A stretch of 64,000 nucleotides of DNA from Leucobacter chromiireducens subsp. solipictus (GTDB taxonomy: Bacteria; Actinomycetota; Actinomycetes; Actinomycetales; Microbacteriaceae). The position numbers and the translations under genes are program-made. Under the pieces are notes generated by a model. That model had not been told where the DNA came from. It saw nothing but the letters and a program-made list of their open reading frames with translations, and ran no database searches. This document shows, piece by piece, positions 8,160 through 17,144 of the stretch. The stretch spans positions 1 to 64,000 of the forward strand of contig NZ_QYAC01000004.1 of assembly GCF_016758195.1 (NCBI RefSeq), given 5' to 3'. Each line of letters starts with the position of its first letter. Within the stretch, counting starts at the first letter, position 1.

Positions 8160-9473
8160 ATGACTGTAGAAGCGAACGAGCACGCGCTCTCGGAAACCGT
8201 CCGTATCGCCCGCGATCTGATCCGGATCGACACGTCGAACCGCGGCGGCGGCGACGCGGAGCCGGAGCGCCCCGCCGCGGACTACGTCGCTGCGTTCCTC
8301 CGCGACTTGGGGCTCGACCCCGAGATCATCGAATCGGCACCGGGCCGCGCGAGCGTCGTGGCGCGCGTCACGGGCTCCGATCCGGCGCTGCCCGCGCTCG
8401 TGCTGCACGGCCACCTCGACGTGGTGCCCGCGGACGCCGCCAACTGGACCGTCGACCCGTTCGCAGGCGAGATCCGAGACGGCATGCTCTGGGGCCGCGG
8501 CGCGGTCGACATGAAGGACATGGACGCCATGATCCTGACGGCCATCGCAGAGCTGCTGCGGGCCGGCGAGCGGCCGCGGCGCGACGTGATCCTCGCGTTC
8601 TTCGCCGATGAGGAGAACGGCGGCATTTTCGGCGCTCACCACCTCGTGACGCACCGGCCCGAACTGTTCGCGGGGGCGGGCACGGCGATCAGCGAGGTCG
8701 GCGGGTACTCCATCGACATCGAGGGCACGCGGGCCTACCTGGTGCAGACGGGGGAGAAGTCTCTCGACTGGATCCGACTCCGCGCCCGCGGCACCGCCGC
8801 GCACGGCTCGCGCGTGTGGCACGACAACGCGGTGACGCGGCTCGCCGAGGCGATCGCCGCACTGGGACGCCACGAATGGCCGCTCGCGCTGTGCGATACG
8901 ACGCGCGAACTCGTCGACGCGATCGCCGCCATCCTCGGTGAGGACCCGAAGGAGGTCGCCCCGGAAGAGCTGGTGCTCCGGCTGGGCAAGGGTGGCGGAT
9001 TCATCCAGGCCAGCCTGCGCAACACGAGCAACCCGACGGTGCTCACCGCCGGGTACAAGCACAATGTCATCCCGGACACCGCGGAGGCGCTCGTTGACGT
9101 GCGGTCGCTGCCCTCCGAACAGGCGAACGTGCTCGCCGAGGTGCAGCGGATCGTGGGCGAAGACATCGAGGTGGAGACCGTGCACTCCGACATTGGGCTC
9201 GAAGTGCCCTTCGCGGGTGAGCTCGTCGAGGCAATGACCGCGAGCCTCACGCGACACGATCCCGAGGCGCGCGTGCTGCCCTACCTGCTGTCCGGGGGCA
9301 CCGACAATAAGGCGCTCTCCCGGCTCGGCATCGTGGGGTACGGGTTCGCGCCGCTGCGGCTCCCCGCCGACCTCGACTTCCCGGGCATGTTCCACGGCGT
9401 CGACGAGCGCGTCCCCCTCGACGCACTCGATTTCGGCCATCGCGTCCTCGTGGACCTGCTCCGCACGTACTAG
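8160..9473 (+). CDS. M20-family metallopeptidase/amidohydrolase
   Basis: This 437-residue protein belongs to the M20/M25/M40 zinc-peptidase family (dipeptidase, ArgE/DapE-like or carboxypeptidase G2-like). Zinc-site motifs are LHGHLDVVP near residues 80-88, GRGAVDMKD with the bridging Asp near 120, and the catalytic Glu pair in ADEENGG near 150. The dimerisation domain contains GTAAHGSRVWHDNAV, and the final metal His is in FHGVDERVP close to the C terminus. The protein is cytoplasmic and of full family length. The start codon is probably also the transcription start (TAGCCT, 6 nt upstream). It is monocistronic by context; the substrate is not inferable. Confidence 0.92.
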   Translation: MTVEANEHALSETVRIARDLIRIDTSNRGGGDAEPERPAADYVAAFLRDLGLDPEIIESAPGRASVVARVTGSDPALPALVLHGHLDVVPADAANWTVDPFAGEIRDGMLWGRGAVDMKDMDAMILTAIAELLRAGERPRRDVILAFFADEENGGIFGAHHLVTHRPELFAGAGTAISEVGGYSIDIEGTRAYLVQTGEKSLDWIRLRARGTAAHGSRVWHDNAVTRLAEAIAALGRHEWPLALCDTTRELVDAIAAILGEDPKEVAPEELVLRLGKGGGFIQASLRNTSNPTVLTAGYKHNVIPDTAEALVDVRSLPSEQANVLAEVQRIVGEDIEVETVHSDIGLEVPFAGELVEAMTASLTRHDPEARVLPYLLSGGTDNKALSRLGIVGYGFAPLRLPADLDFPGMFHGVDERVPLDALDFGHRVLVDLLRTY

Positions 9474-9545
9474 CACTGGCACACCCGCGTCTCAGAAGCT
9501 GAGAACACGGCCCCGCGCAACGTGAAGTCGCCCGGGGTCGTGGGC

Positions 9546-9551
9546 TAGTCT
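9546..9551 (+). promoter_or_regulatory. Candidate -10 element for uppP-mshC
   Basis: TAGTCT at 9546-9551 matches the TANNNT hexamers used elsewhere in the window. It would give a leader of about 50 nt with AAGGA before the GTG start of uppP. Confidence 0.4.
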
Positions 9552-9607
9552 GGACGGCGGCCCGTTTTGATGAGGTGCGCCCCGCGTGCCGGCCAGGAAA
9601 GGACATC

Positions 9608-10486
9608 GTGGGAATCTTTGAGGCGATCCTGCTCGGAATCATTCAGGGGCTCACCGAGTTTCTCCCGATTTCCTCGAGCGCACACCTTCGCATCGCGAGC
9701 GAGCTGATGGGGATCGGGGACGCCGGCTCCGCGTTCACCGCCATCACGCAGATCGGCACGGAGGCCGCGGTCATCGTGTTCTTCTGGCGTGACATCGTGC
9801 GGATCATCGGTGCCTGGTTCCGTTCGCTCACCGGCAAGATTCCGCGCAAGGACCCCGACGCGCTCATGGGCTGGTGGATCATCCTCGGCACGCTGCCGAT
9901 CGTGATCCTGGGCCTCCTGTTCCAGGATCAGATCGAGGGCTCGCTCCGCTCGCTGTGGTTCGTCGCCATCAGCCTCATCGTCTTCGGGATCCTGCTGGGA
10001 ATTGCCGACCGCATCGGCCGCAAGCAGCGCCCGCTCGAGCAGCTCACCTGGAAGCACGGCGTCGGTTTCGGCTTCGCCCAGGCGCTGTCCCTGATCCCGG
10101 GCGTCTCCCGCTCCGGTGGCACGATCACCGCGGGCCTGCTCATGGGCTACACCCGTGAGGCCGCGGCACGCTACTCGTTCCTGCTGGCGATCCCCGCCGT
10201 GTTCGGATCGGGCTTCTACCAGCTCGCCAAGGCGCTGCGCGCCCCCGCTGACACGACGCCGATGGGGCTCACCCTCATCGCCACGGTCGTCGCGTTTGTG
10301 ATCGCGCTGTTCGTGATCGGTTTCTTTATGCGCTACATCTCGAAGCGCAGCTTCATGCCGTTTGTGATCTACCGCGTGCTGCTCGGCGCAGTGATCCTCG
10401 TGCTTCTGGGCACCGGGGTACTGACCGCTGAGGGCGGCACCGCCGCCGCTCAGGCCGCGGTCGTTCTGGAAGGACACGCACTGTGA
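9608..10486 (+). CDS. uppP: Undecaprenyl-diphosphatase
   Basis: UppP (BacA) is a polytopic membrane enzyme that dephosphorylates undecaprenyl diphosphate to recycle the carrier lipid for wall synthesis; its overexpression gives bacitracin resistance. The 292-residue protein has the two signature motifs: [13 protein letters not shown] (residues 15-27) with the catalytic Glu and Ser residues, and [10 protein letters not shown] (about 165). Several hydrophobic helices follow. The start is GTG 9608, preceded by AAAGGA. Its stop overlaps the mshC start as GTGA. The uppP-mshC pairing is usual in actinobacteria. Confidence 0.95.
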   Translation: MGIFEAILLGIIQGLTEFLPISSSAHLRIASELMGIGDAGSAFTAITQIGTEAAVIVFFWRDIVRIIGAWFRSLTGKIPRKDPDALMGWWIILGTLPIVILGLLFQDQIEGSLRSLWFVAISLIVFGILLGIADRIGRKQRPLEQLTWKHGVGFGFAQALSLIPGVSRSGGTITAGLLMGYTREAAARYSFLLAIPAVFGSGFYQLAKALRAPADTTPMGLTLIATVVAFVIALFVIGFFMRYISKRSFMPFVIYRVLLGAVILVLLGTGVLTAEGGTAAAQAAVVLEGHAL

Positions 10487-11736
10487 GGACCTGGACCCCG
10501 CCCGAGCTTCCCGAGCTCCCCGGCGTCGGCACCGCCCCGAAACTCTTCAACACCGCGACGCAGCGGATGGAGTACCCGGCGATCCCCGAGGGGAAAGCGC
10601 TGCTGTACGTGTGCGGGATCACCCCGTATGACGCCACCCACCTCGGGCACGCCTTCACCTACCTGACGTTCGACATCATGCAGCGCGCCTGGCGCGACGC
10701 GGGGATCGAAACCGTGTATGCGCAGAACATCACCGATATCGACGATCCGCTGCTCGAGCGGGCCGCAGCGACCGACGTGGATTGGCGCGAGCTCGCCGAC
10801 GACCAGATCGGGCTGTACCGCTCCGACATGCACCGGCTCGGCATGCTCCCGCCGGAGCACTTTGTCGCGGTCACCGAGCAGATCGACGAGATCGCGCAGG
10901 CCGTGTTCGAACTGCGCGCCCGCGGCTTCGCGTACACGGTCGACACCGCGGACGCGGAGGATCCCGCACAGGACGACATCTACTTCGATACGGCCGCGGC
11001 CGAGCGCGACTCCCAGTGGCGCCTCGGCGACGTCGCACCCTACGATCCCGAGCTGATGCGCCGCCTCAGCGCCGAACGCGGCGGCGATCCCGATCGGCCC
11101 GGCAAGCGCGGGCCGCTCGATCCGCTGCTGTGGCGCGCCGCGCGGGCGGGGGAGCCGAGCTGGGATTCGCCCGTGGGGCGCGGCCGGCCGGGCTGGCACA
11201 TCGAGTGTTCAGTGATCGCCACCCGCGCGCTCGGCGGGGCGTTCACCGTGCAGGGCGGCGGGGCGGACCTCGTCTTCCCGCACCACGAGTTCACGGCGGC
11301 CCACGCCACCGCGCTCTCGGGAACGCCACTCGCGCACGCCTACTGCCACGCGGGCCTCGTCGCCTACCAGGGGCACAAGATGTCCAAGTCGCGCGGCAAC
11401 CTGGTCTTCGTGTCCAAGCTGCTCGCCGCCGGGGCCGACCCCTCGGCGATCCGGCTCGGCTTGCTCGTGCACCACTACCGTTCCGAGTGGGAGTGGCAGG
11501 ACGCCGACCTGGCGACCGCGAACCGGCGGCTCGACGCCTGGCGTGCCGGCCTTGAGCGCCCCTGCACGGACCCCGTAGCCGCGGAGACCGTGCTGCAGCA
11601 ACTGCGTGCGGCGCTCGCGAACGATCTCGACACGCCCGTGATGCTCGCGACGCTCGACGCCGCGCTCGACCGCGGCGTGGACCAGCCCGAGCTCATCGCT
11701 GACGCGGTGCTCGCCCTGCTCGGGGTGCGGCTCTAG
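10483..11736 (+). CDS. mshC: L-cysteine:1D-myo-inosityl 2-amino-2-deoxy-glucopyranoside ligase
   Basis: MshC joins cysteine to GlcN-inositol using ATP, the penultimate step of mycothiol synthesis. It is a 417-residue paralogue of cysteinyl-tRNA synthetase: the zinc-binding Cys is in [10 protein letters not shown], the HIGH-like motif is ATHLGHA near residue 50, and the KMSKS loop is intact near residue 298. The tRNA-binding C-terminal domain of CysS is absent, as expected for MshC. Its GTG start overlaps the uppP stop by 4 nt, so translation is probably coupled. It implies that the cell uses mycothiol as its main thiol. Confidence 0.96.
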   Translation: MRTWTPPELPELPGVGTAPKLFNTATQRMEYPAIPEGKALLYVCGITPYDATHLGHAFTYLTFDIMQRAWRDAGIETVYAQNITDIDDPLLERAAATDVDWRELADDQIGLYRSDMHRLGMLPPEHFVAVTEQIDEIAQAVFELRARGFAYTVDTADAEDPAQDDIYFDTAAAERDSQWRLGDVAPYDPELMRRLSAERGGDPDRPGKRGPLDPLLWRAARAGEPSWDSPVGRGRPGWHIECSVIATRALGGAFTVQGGGADLVFPHHEFTAAHATALSGTPLAHAYCHAGLVAYQGHKMSKSRGNLVFVSKLLAAGADPSAIRLGLLVHHYRSEWEWQDADLATANRRLDAWRAGLERPCTDPVAAETVLQQLRAALANDLDTPVMLATLDAALDRGVDQPELIADAVLALLGVRL

Positions 11737-11924
11737 GATTCCCGGGGACGCGGGGGTTCTCGGGGCTTCCGGGCACCCGGGGGGTCCTCCCGGGGACGAG
11801 TGACTCCCCACCAGGCTGTGGAGCGCCGAGAACTCGATCGCGCAGCTGAACGCCGTGGAAAAGCCGCGAAAACGCGAGTTCGGGGTGCACGCCCTCCGGG
11901 TTGCAGCGGCGCGGGCTGGCCCGA

Positions 11925-13148
11925 TCAGCGGGATTCGGGGTTCTCGGAGGAGGGGGTGCCCGCATCGTCAGCCGATGCATCGGATGGGGGAGCGGGTGCT
12001 GCGCCGGGGCCCGCGGCCGGGGCATCAGCGTCCGTCGGGGGCACCGCGGCATCATCTGCATCTGCGTCTGCGTCTGCGTCTGCATCTGCAGCTGCACCTG
12101 CGTCTGCAGCTGCATCATCAATGCCCGCAGGCTCAGCGCCCGAAGCATGAGCGCCCGTAGCAGCGTCGGCCTCGCTCCCGGCCTCAGCGTCGAACGCCGC
12201 CGCCGCGCCCGCATCGATGCCGGTGGTGCTCCCGTCGTGGCTCCCCGCGTGGGCCCCGGACCCCTGGTGCGAACCGTCCTCGAGGAACTTCTCGAACTCC
12301 GCGGCGATCGCGTCGCCGGTGGTCTCCGCCGCGAGCGCCTCGTCGCGTGTCTCTTCCAGGCCCCGAATGTAGCGCGACATGTCCTCGTCGGCGGCGGCGA
12401 TCCGGTTGATGTTCGCCTCCCAGTCGTTCGCCTGCGCGAGCAGCTCCCCGCGCGGGATCACGACGTCGAGGAGTTCCTCGAGCTTGTCGAGGAGCGCGAG
12501 CGTGACCTTCGGCGACGGCGTGCTGTGCACGTAGTGGGGGACCTGCGCCCACAGTGATACGGGCGGAATGCCGGCGGCGGTGAGCGCGAGGTCGACGACC
12601 GTGGCGATCCCGGCGGGGCCCTCATAGGTGCTCCGCGTCGCGCCGGTGAGCTCGCGTCGCTCCGCGCTTTCGCTCGTGATGGTCGTCACGACGGGGCGCG
12701 AGTGCGGCGCGTCGGAGTACATCGAGCCGAGGATGATGACCGTGTCGATCGCCCAAACGTCGACGAGTTCAACGATTTCGTCGGCGAAGCTTTGCCAATC
12801 TCGGGCGGGCTCCACCCCGGAAAGCAGGAACAGCTCGGTGACCCGCCCGCCGTCGATCCGGCGCACGGTGTCGCCCTCGGGGTCGTCATCACTGCCGGGG
12901 CGGTGGAGCGTGCCGAGCAGCCGCGTGTCGGGCCACTCCAGACTGCGATCGCCCGCCTCGTCGAGCACCACCTTGGGGCGATGCACCTGGTAGTCCACGT
13001 ACCCCTCGGAGCCAATCACGTGGAGCACCTGCGCGTCGACAAGTTCGCCGAGGTGCTGGAGGACCTCGGTGGTGGCGTCGCCCGCATCACTCCATCCCTG
13101 GAAGGCGGCAATGAGTACGCGGGGGTACCCGGGGGAGACGTCGGTCAC
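11925..13148 (-). CDS. PAC2-family (proteasome assembly chaperone-like) protein with an Asp-Ala repeat tail
   Basis: The 407-residue protein has an N-terminal PAC2 domain (about residues 5-285), beginning VLIAAFQGWSDAGDA. This family is related to eukaryotic proteasome-assembly chaperone 2 and is conserved next to trmI in actinobacteria. The last 110 residues are low complexity, with an alternating Ala-Asp run encoded by a hexanucleotide repeat. The start is GTG 13148 with AAGGAG upstream. It diverges from the HAD gene and faces mshC. No proteasome subunit is encoded in this window, so the biochemical role is unknown. Confidence 0.88.
   Translation of the reverse strand: MTDVSPGYPRVLIAAFQGWSDAGDATTEVLQHLGELVDAQVLHVIGSEGYVDYQVHRPKVVLDEAGDRSLEWPDTRLLGTLHRPGSDDDPEGDTVRRIDGGRVTELFLLSGVEPARDWQSFADEIVELVDVWAIDTVIILGSMYSDAPHSRPVVTTITSESAERRELTGATRSTYEGPAGIATVVDLALTAAGIPPVSLWAQVPHYVHSTPSPKVTLALLDKLEELLDVVIPRGELLAQANDWEANINRIAAADEDMSRYIRGLEETRDEALAAETTGDAIAAEFEKFLEDGSHQGSGAHAGSHDGSTTGIDAGAAAAFDAEAGSEADAATGAHASGAEPAGIDDAAADAGAAADADADADADADDAAVPPTDADAPAAGPGAAPAPPSDASADDAGTPSSENPESR
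12056..12120 (-). repeat. Hexanucleotide microsatellite in the PAC2 gene
   Basis: About ten imperfect 6-bp units (plus strand TGCATC, TGCGTC, TGCAGC) encode alternating Ala and Asp in the PAC2 protein tail. Unit length is a multiple of three, so slippage would change tail length without a frameshift. Confidence 0.8.
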
Positions 13149-13227
13149 TGCAGGGTGCTCCTTTACGGGTCGACAGGTCTGGCCGCACGCGCGGCGGCCT
13201 GCCTCAAGGATAACGACACCGGGCGGA

Positions 13228-13240
13228 TAGAATGGTGCAG
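13228..13240 (+). promoter_or_regulatory. Leaderless promoter of the HAD gene
   Basis: TAGAAT (13228-13233), a near-consensus -10, ends 7 nt before ATG 13241. An upstream in-frame ATG at 13232 overlaps the hexamer and is therefore an unlikely start. Confidence 0.55.
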
Positions 13241-13957
13241 ATGACCTCGAATCCTGCTCTGCGAACCCCCGCGGCCGTGCTGTGGGACATGGACGGCACC
13301 CTCATCGATTCCGAACCCCTGTGGCTGGAGGCGGAGCTGAGGATGCTCCGCCGCTACGACATCGAGCTCACGGAGCAGGTGCGTGACAGCCTGATCGGCT
13401 CGGGCTTGCGCGCCGCCGCGGCGACCTTCCAGGGGCTCGGCGTGCCACTGACGATCGAGGAGATCATCGCCGAGTGGACGGCGAGCGTCATCGCGGGCCT
13501 GCGCTCCGAGGGGCCGCAGTGGCGGCCCGGCGCGATCGAGCTGCTGGGCTCCCTGCGCGATGCCGGGATCCCGTTCGGCCTGGTCACGATGGCGGTGCGC
13601 GAGATCGCCGACGCGGTGCTCGCGCTGCTCCCGGACGAGCTGCGATTCGCGGCGGTGCTCGGGGGCGACGAGGTCGCGCACGAGAAGCCGCACCCCGAGC
13701 CATATCTGCGGGGTGCCGAGTTGCTTGACGTTTCGATCACGGAGTGCGTCGCGCTCGAAGACTCGCTCACCGGGGTGCGCGCGGCGCGCGCATCCGGCGC
13801 GGTGACGTTCGGGATCCCGAATCTCCTGAACATCGACGCGGCACCGGCCCACGAACACTGGCCCACGCTCGCCGGCGTGGACGCCGACATACTTTCCGAA
13901 CGATTCCGGCGTTATGCGCGCCCGGACACACCCACCCGAGAGGACACACACGCGTGA
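13241..13957 (+). CDS. HAD-family hydrolase (CbbY/beta-phosphoglucomutase-like)
   Basis: A 238-residue haloacid dehalogenase-superfamily phosphatase. Motif I is DMDGTLIDSE with nucleophile Asp16 and acid/base Asp18. Motif II is the Thr in LVTMA, motif III the Lys in EKPHPEP, and motif IV ALEDSLTG. A helical cap lies between motifs I and II, as in the CbbY/Gph subfamily. The start at ATG 13241 is set by the -10 hexamer. Its stop overlaps the GTG of trmI (GTGA), so the two genes are coupled. HAD genes in this position are common in actinobacteria; the substrate is unknown. Confidence 0.92.
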   Translation: MTSNPALRTPAAVLWDMDGTLIDSEPLWLEAELRMLRRYDIELTEQVRDSLIGSGLRAAAATFQGLGVPLTIEEIIAEWTASVIAGLRSEGPQWRPGAIELLGSLRDAGIPFGLVTMAVREIADAVLALLPDELRFAAVLGGDEVAHEKPHPEPYLRGAELLDVSITECVALEDSLTGVRAARASGAVTFGIPNLLNIDAAPAHEHWPTLAGVDADILSERFRRYARPDTPTREDTHA

Positions 13958-15024
13958 GCGAACAGGAAGCGGTCATGGGGACCCCGGCACCGAGCGGCCC
14001 GCTGGGCTACGGGGACCGACTGCAGTTGACCGGCCCGAAGGGGCGGTTGAACACGATCACGCTCGTGCCGGGCGGCGAGTTCCACAGCCATCGCGGCGTC
14101 ATCCCGCACGCGGACATGGTGGGCCTCCCGGACGCCTCCGTCGTCGTGAACAGTAGCGGCGAAGAGTACCTGCTGCTGCGCCCGCTGCTCTCGGACTTCG
14201 TCATGTCGATGCCGCGCGGCGCCGCGATCGTGTACCCGAAGGATGCGGCGCAGATTCTGTCGCTCGCGGACATCTTCCCCGGCGCGCGCGTCGTAGAAGC
14301 CGGCGTCGGATCCGGCGCACTCTCGCTCCACCTGCTGCGCGGGATCGGCGCGACCGGTGAGCTGTTCTCGTTCGAACGCCGCGACGAGTTCGCGGATGTC
14401 GCGCGCGCAAACGTCGCTGCCTACTCGGGCGCTGCCCCGGAGAACTGGACGCTGTCGGTGGGCGATCTGCAGGACACGCTGCCCGCCGTGTGCCCGGACG
14501 GCACGGTGGATCGTGTGGTGCTCGACATGCTCGCACCCTGGGAGTGCGTCGATGTCGCCGCGAACGCGCTCCAGCCCGGCGGCGTGCTGATTTGCTACGT
14601 CGCGACGGTGACCCAGCTGTCGCGCACGGCGGAGCAGATTCGGCGCAGCGGCCTGTTCACCCACCCGCAGTCCTCCGAGACGATGGTGCGCGGGTGGCAT
14701 GTTGAGGGGCTCGCGGTCCGCCCGGATCACCGGATGGTTGCGCACACGGGCTTCCTTATCACCGCCCGCCGGCTCGCTCCCAACACGGTGATGCCGAGCC
14801 TGAAGCGCCGCGCCTCGAAGGGGGAGTTCAGCGACGAGGACCTGGCGACCTGGCTGCCCGATCTGGCCGGCGAGGCGAGCGGGGACGAGGTGTGGACCCC
14901 GGAAGCGATGGGGGAGCGACCCAAGAGCGAGAAGGTGCTCCGAAAGAAGGTGCGCGAAGCCCGCACGCTGGCCGACGAGCGCGGTGCCGAGGCGGCCGCA
15001 TACGGTGGCGACACGGACGCGTGA
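13954..15024 (+). CDS. trmI: tRNA (adenine-N1-)-methyltransferase
   Basis: TrmI methylates A58 in the T-loop of tRNAs. The 356-residue protein has the N-terminal beta domain (GDRLQLTGPKGR), a Rossmann SAM-binding motif VEAGVGSGALS near residue 113, a motif with VVLDMLAPWE near 190, and the family's basic C-terminal region. Length matches actinobacterial TrmI such as Rv2118c. The GTG start overlaps the HAD stop by 3 nt. In most actinobacteria the Pup-proteasome genes follow directly; here an FKBP lipoprotein gene follows instead. Confidence 0.94.
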   Translation: MSEQEAVMGTPAPSGPLGYGDRLQLTGPKGRLNTITLVPGGEFHSHRGVIPHADMVGLPDASVVVNSSGEEYLLLRPLLSDFVMSMPRGAAIVYPKDAAQILSLADIFPGARVVEAGVGSGALSLHLLRGIGATGELFSFERRDEFADVARANVAAYSGAAPENWTLSVGDLQDTLPAVCPDGTVDRVVLDMLAPWECVDVAANALQPGGVLICYVATVTQLSRTAEQIRRSGLFTHPQSSETMVRGWHVEGLAVRPDHRMVAHTGFLITARRLAPNTVMPSLKRRASKGEFSDEDLATWLPDLAGEASGDEVWTPEAMGERPKSEKVLRKKVREARTLADERGAEAAAYGGDTDA

Positions 15025-15068
15025 TCGCCGTTCGGGGTGGGGTGCGCGGATGCGCAGCCGAGGTTCGA

Positions 15069-15074
15069 TAGGAT
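15069..15074 (+). promoter_or_regulatory. Candidate -10 element for the FKBP-pafB-pafC unit
   Basis: TAGGAT lies 37 nt before ATG 15112. Unlike its neighbours this promoter would leave a leader of about 30 nt, which contains the GAGAGG ribosome site. Confidence 0.4.
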
Positions 15075-15111
15075 GGCGGAGTTCACACTGAGGCTTCCGC
15101 GAGAGGTGCAT

Positions 15112-16035
15112 ATGCTTCGTCGACTTGTTCCCGCAACCGCAGTGGCGACGCTGCTTATCGCCGGGGTCACCGGGTGCACCGCGCAGAGCGCGGCGAGTGC
15201 AGACTGCGCCCCCTCGATGTCGCCCGGTGCGCTCAGCGACAACGTGGTGGTGCTTGGCGAGTTCGGCCAGAGCCCGCAGATCACCGCACCCGAGGGCACG
15301 GAGATCCTGTCCTCGCAGCGCACCGTGATCACGGAAGCGGCGGATCGCAGCTCGATTGCCTCCGAGAATTCGCTGGTCGGCGTGAACATGGCCTTCGTGG
15401 ATGCGGAGAGCGGGAAGAAGCTCTATGAGAGCCCCGGCTTCGTGGATGGCGACATGGCCCCCGAGTACCTGCTCGTCTCGGAAGACATGGCGAACCCGCT
15501 GAGCGAGGCCGTACGCTGCGCCGCCGAGGGGGACCGAGTCGCCCTCGCGCTCTCCCCGGAGGAGAGCATGCAGCTCGCCATGCAGCTCGGCGGCACCCCG
15601 GGCAGTGCGCTCGTGGGCGTCATCGACGTGACCTCCACCTCGCCGCTCGCGGCGCAGGGACCCGTCCGCGGCCTGCCGAACGGCTACCCCGCGGTCGTGA
15701 CGAACGAAGATGGCGTCCCGGGTGTCGTGCTGCCGCCGCGCGCCGCGCCGAAGGGCACGACCTCGGCCACGCGCATCGAGGGTGACGGCGTGGTCGTGCA
15801 GGCCGACGACAACGTCATCGGCCAGGTCCTGGCGGTCGGCTGGGACGGTACGCCGCAGCAGAATACGTGGAACACGGGCCTCATGGCGCTCGGTTCCGAG
15901 GACCAGATCTCGCAGTCCGGCAACACGTTCCGCACGGAGCTTACGGGCGCACAGCTCGGCTCCCAGGTGGTGATCGTCGAGAACGAGGGCGGCGCTGCAC
16001 GCGTAGTGGTCGTCGACGTCCTCGGGGTGAACTAG
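15112..16035 (+). CDS. FKBP-type peptidyl-prolyl isomerase-like lipoprotein
   Basis: A 307-residue exported lipoprotein. The signal peptide MLRRLVPATAVATLLIAGVT is followed by lipobox Cys22 (GVTGC), so it should be anchored on the outer face of the membrane. The mature part has two FKBP-like halves: residues about 40-145 and about 185-305, the latter ending VVIVENEGGAARVVVVDVLGV. Key FKBP residues are only partly kept, so it may be a chaperone rather than an active isomerase. ATG 15112 has GAGAGG upstream. It lies upstream of pafB, the usual position in Micrococcales, and is probably cotranscribed with pafBC. Confidence 0.82.
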   Translation: MLRRLVPATAVATLLIAGVTGCTAQSAASADCAPSMSPGALSDNVVVLGEFGQSPQITAPEGTEILSSQRTVITEAADRSSIASENSLVGVNMAFVDAESGKKLYESPGFVDGDMAPEYLLVSEDMANPLSEAVRCAAEGDRVALALSPEESMQLAMQLGGTPGSALVGVIDVTSTSPLAAQGPVRGLPNGYPAVVTNEDGVPGVVLPPRAAPKGTTSATRIEGDGVVVQADDNVIGQVLAVGWDGTPQQNTWNTGLMALGSEDQISQSGNTFRTELTGAQLGSQVVIVENEGGAARVVVVDVLGVN

Positions 16036-16042
16036 GCGCCGA

Positions 16043-17143
16043 GTGGCGGGCCGTTCGACGGTACCGAGCGAGCAGCGGGTGTTCAGCCTGGTGCTCGCTC
16101 TTGTCGTGAGTCCCGAGGGGCTCACGAAGCGTGAACTCCTCTCCTCGGTGTACGGGTATGCCGGCCGGGACCAGCGCGGCGCGGGCATGGCGGCACTCGA
16201 ACGCCAGTTTGAGCGCGACAAGGAGCAGCTCCGGAGTCTCGGCATCCAGATCGAGACACGCGACTCACCGCTGGAACCGGGCAACAATCAGCTCACGCGG
16301 TACCGAATCTCGAAGGAACGGCTTGAGTTCCCGCGGGAACTGCGCTTCAGCGAACGCGAGCTCGTGCTCTTGCGACTGGCGGCCCTCGCCTGGCAAGAGG
16401 GGAGCCTGAGCGCGGAGTCGCGCCGGGCCGCGATGAAGCTTGAGGCGCTCGGCGCCGGCCTCGACGTGCAGCACCTCGGTGTCGCGCCGCGCCTCGGCAC
16501 GCTGGAACCCGCGGCCGCGCCGCTGCAGGACGCGATCACCCAGGGCCGGATCGTGCGCTTCGACTACACGCTTCCGGGGCGTGATGCGCCACTCGAGCGG
16601 CGTGTTGCCCCGCTCCGACTGCACCGGGCCGACGGCCGCTGGCACCTTCTTTCATGGGACCTCGATCGGGAAGCGGATCGGGTGTTTCTGCTCGCCCGGA
16701 TCGACGGTCCCGTCACGCTTGAGAAGCAGGAGTTCGATCCCGAACTCCGGGCACGGGTCCCCGCCGCGGAGGCCGAGCTCGCCGCGCTGCGCGAGCAGCA
16801 GCGCGCCACCGTGCGGGTGCGGCGCGGATCCATTGCGGAGGCGCGGCTCGCACCGCGCGCACGCACGCACGCCGAGGCCGACCCGGCGCTGGACCCGGAG
16901 CTGACGCTGGAACTGTCGCTGGGCATGCTCGATCCGCATCTGCTGGCGGCCGAGCTGCTGAGCTTTGGCGCGGACGTTGCCGTGGTCGCCCCGCCCGCGC
17001 TGCGCGAGCTCGTGACGACCGGCCTGCGCCGGATCGCGGCGACGCACGGGGCGGAAACGCACGCGGCGACGGCACCGACGGCACCCGGAAGTGACCCGGC
17101 CACAGGCCCGGGGGACCGTTCGGTAGATACCGGGGAGGTGTAA
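16043..17143 (+). CDS. pafB: WYL-domain transcriptional regulator PafB
   Basis: PafB forms a heterodimeric regulator with PafC that activates the LexA-independent DNA-damage response in mycobacteria. The 366-residue protein has an N-terminal helix-turn-helix (about 10-95, with LTKRELLSSVYGY), a central WYL domain (about 175-240, FDYTLPGR and RWHLLSWDLDREADRVFLLARI), and a WCX C-terminal region that may sense a ligand or nucleic acid. It starts with GTG 7 nt after the FKBP stop and ends 1 nt before pafC. The name comes from its position near pafA in other actinobacteria; pafA is not here. Confidence 0.92.
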   Translation: MAGRSTVPSEQRVFSLVLALVVSPEGLTKRELLSSVYGYAGRDQRGAGMAALERQFERDKEQLRSLGIQIETRDSPLEPGNNQLTRYRISKERLEFPRELRFSERELVLLRLAALAWQEGSLSAESRRAAMKLEALGAGLDVQHLGVAPRLGTLEPAAAPLQDAITQGRIVRFDYTLPGRDAPLERRVAPLRLHRADGRWHLLSWDLDREADRVFLLARIDGPVTLEKQEFDPELRARVPAAEAELAALREQQRATVRVRRGSIAEARLAPRARTHAEADPALDPELTLELSLGMLDPHLLAAELLSFGADVAVVAPPALRELVTTGLRRIAATHGAETHAATAPTAPGSDPATGPGDRSVDTGEV

Positions 17144-17144
17144 C

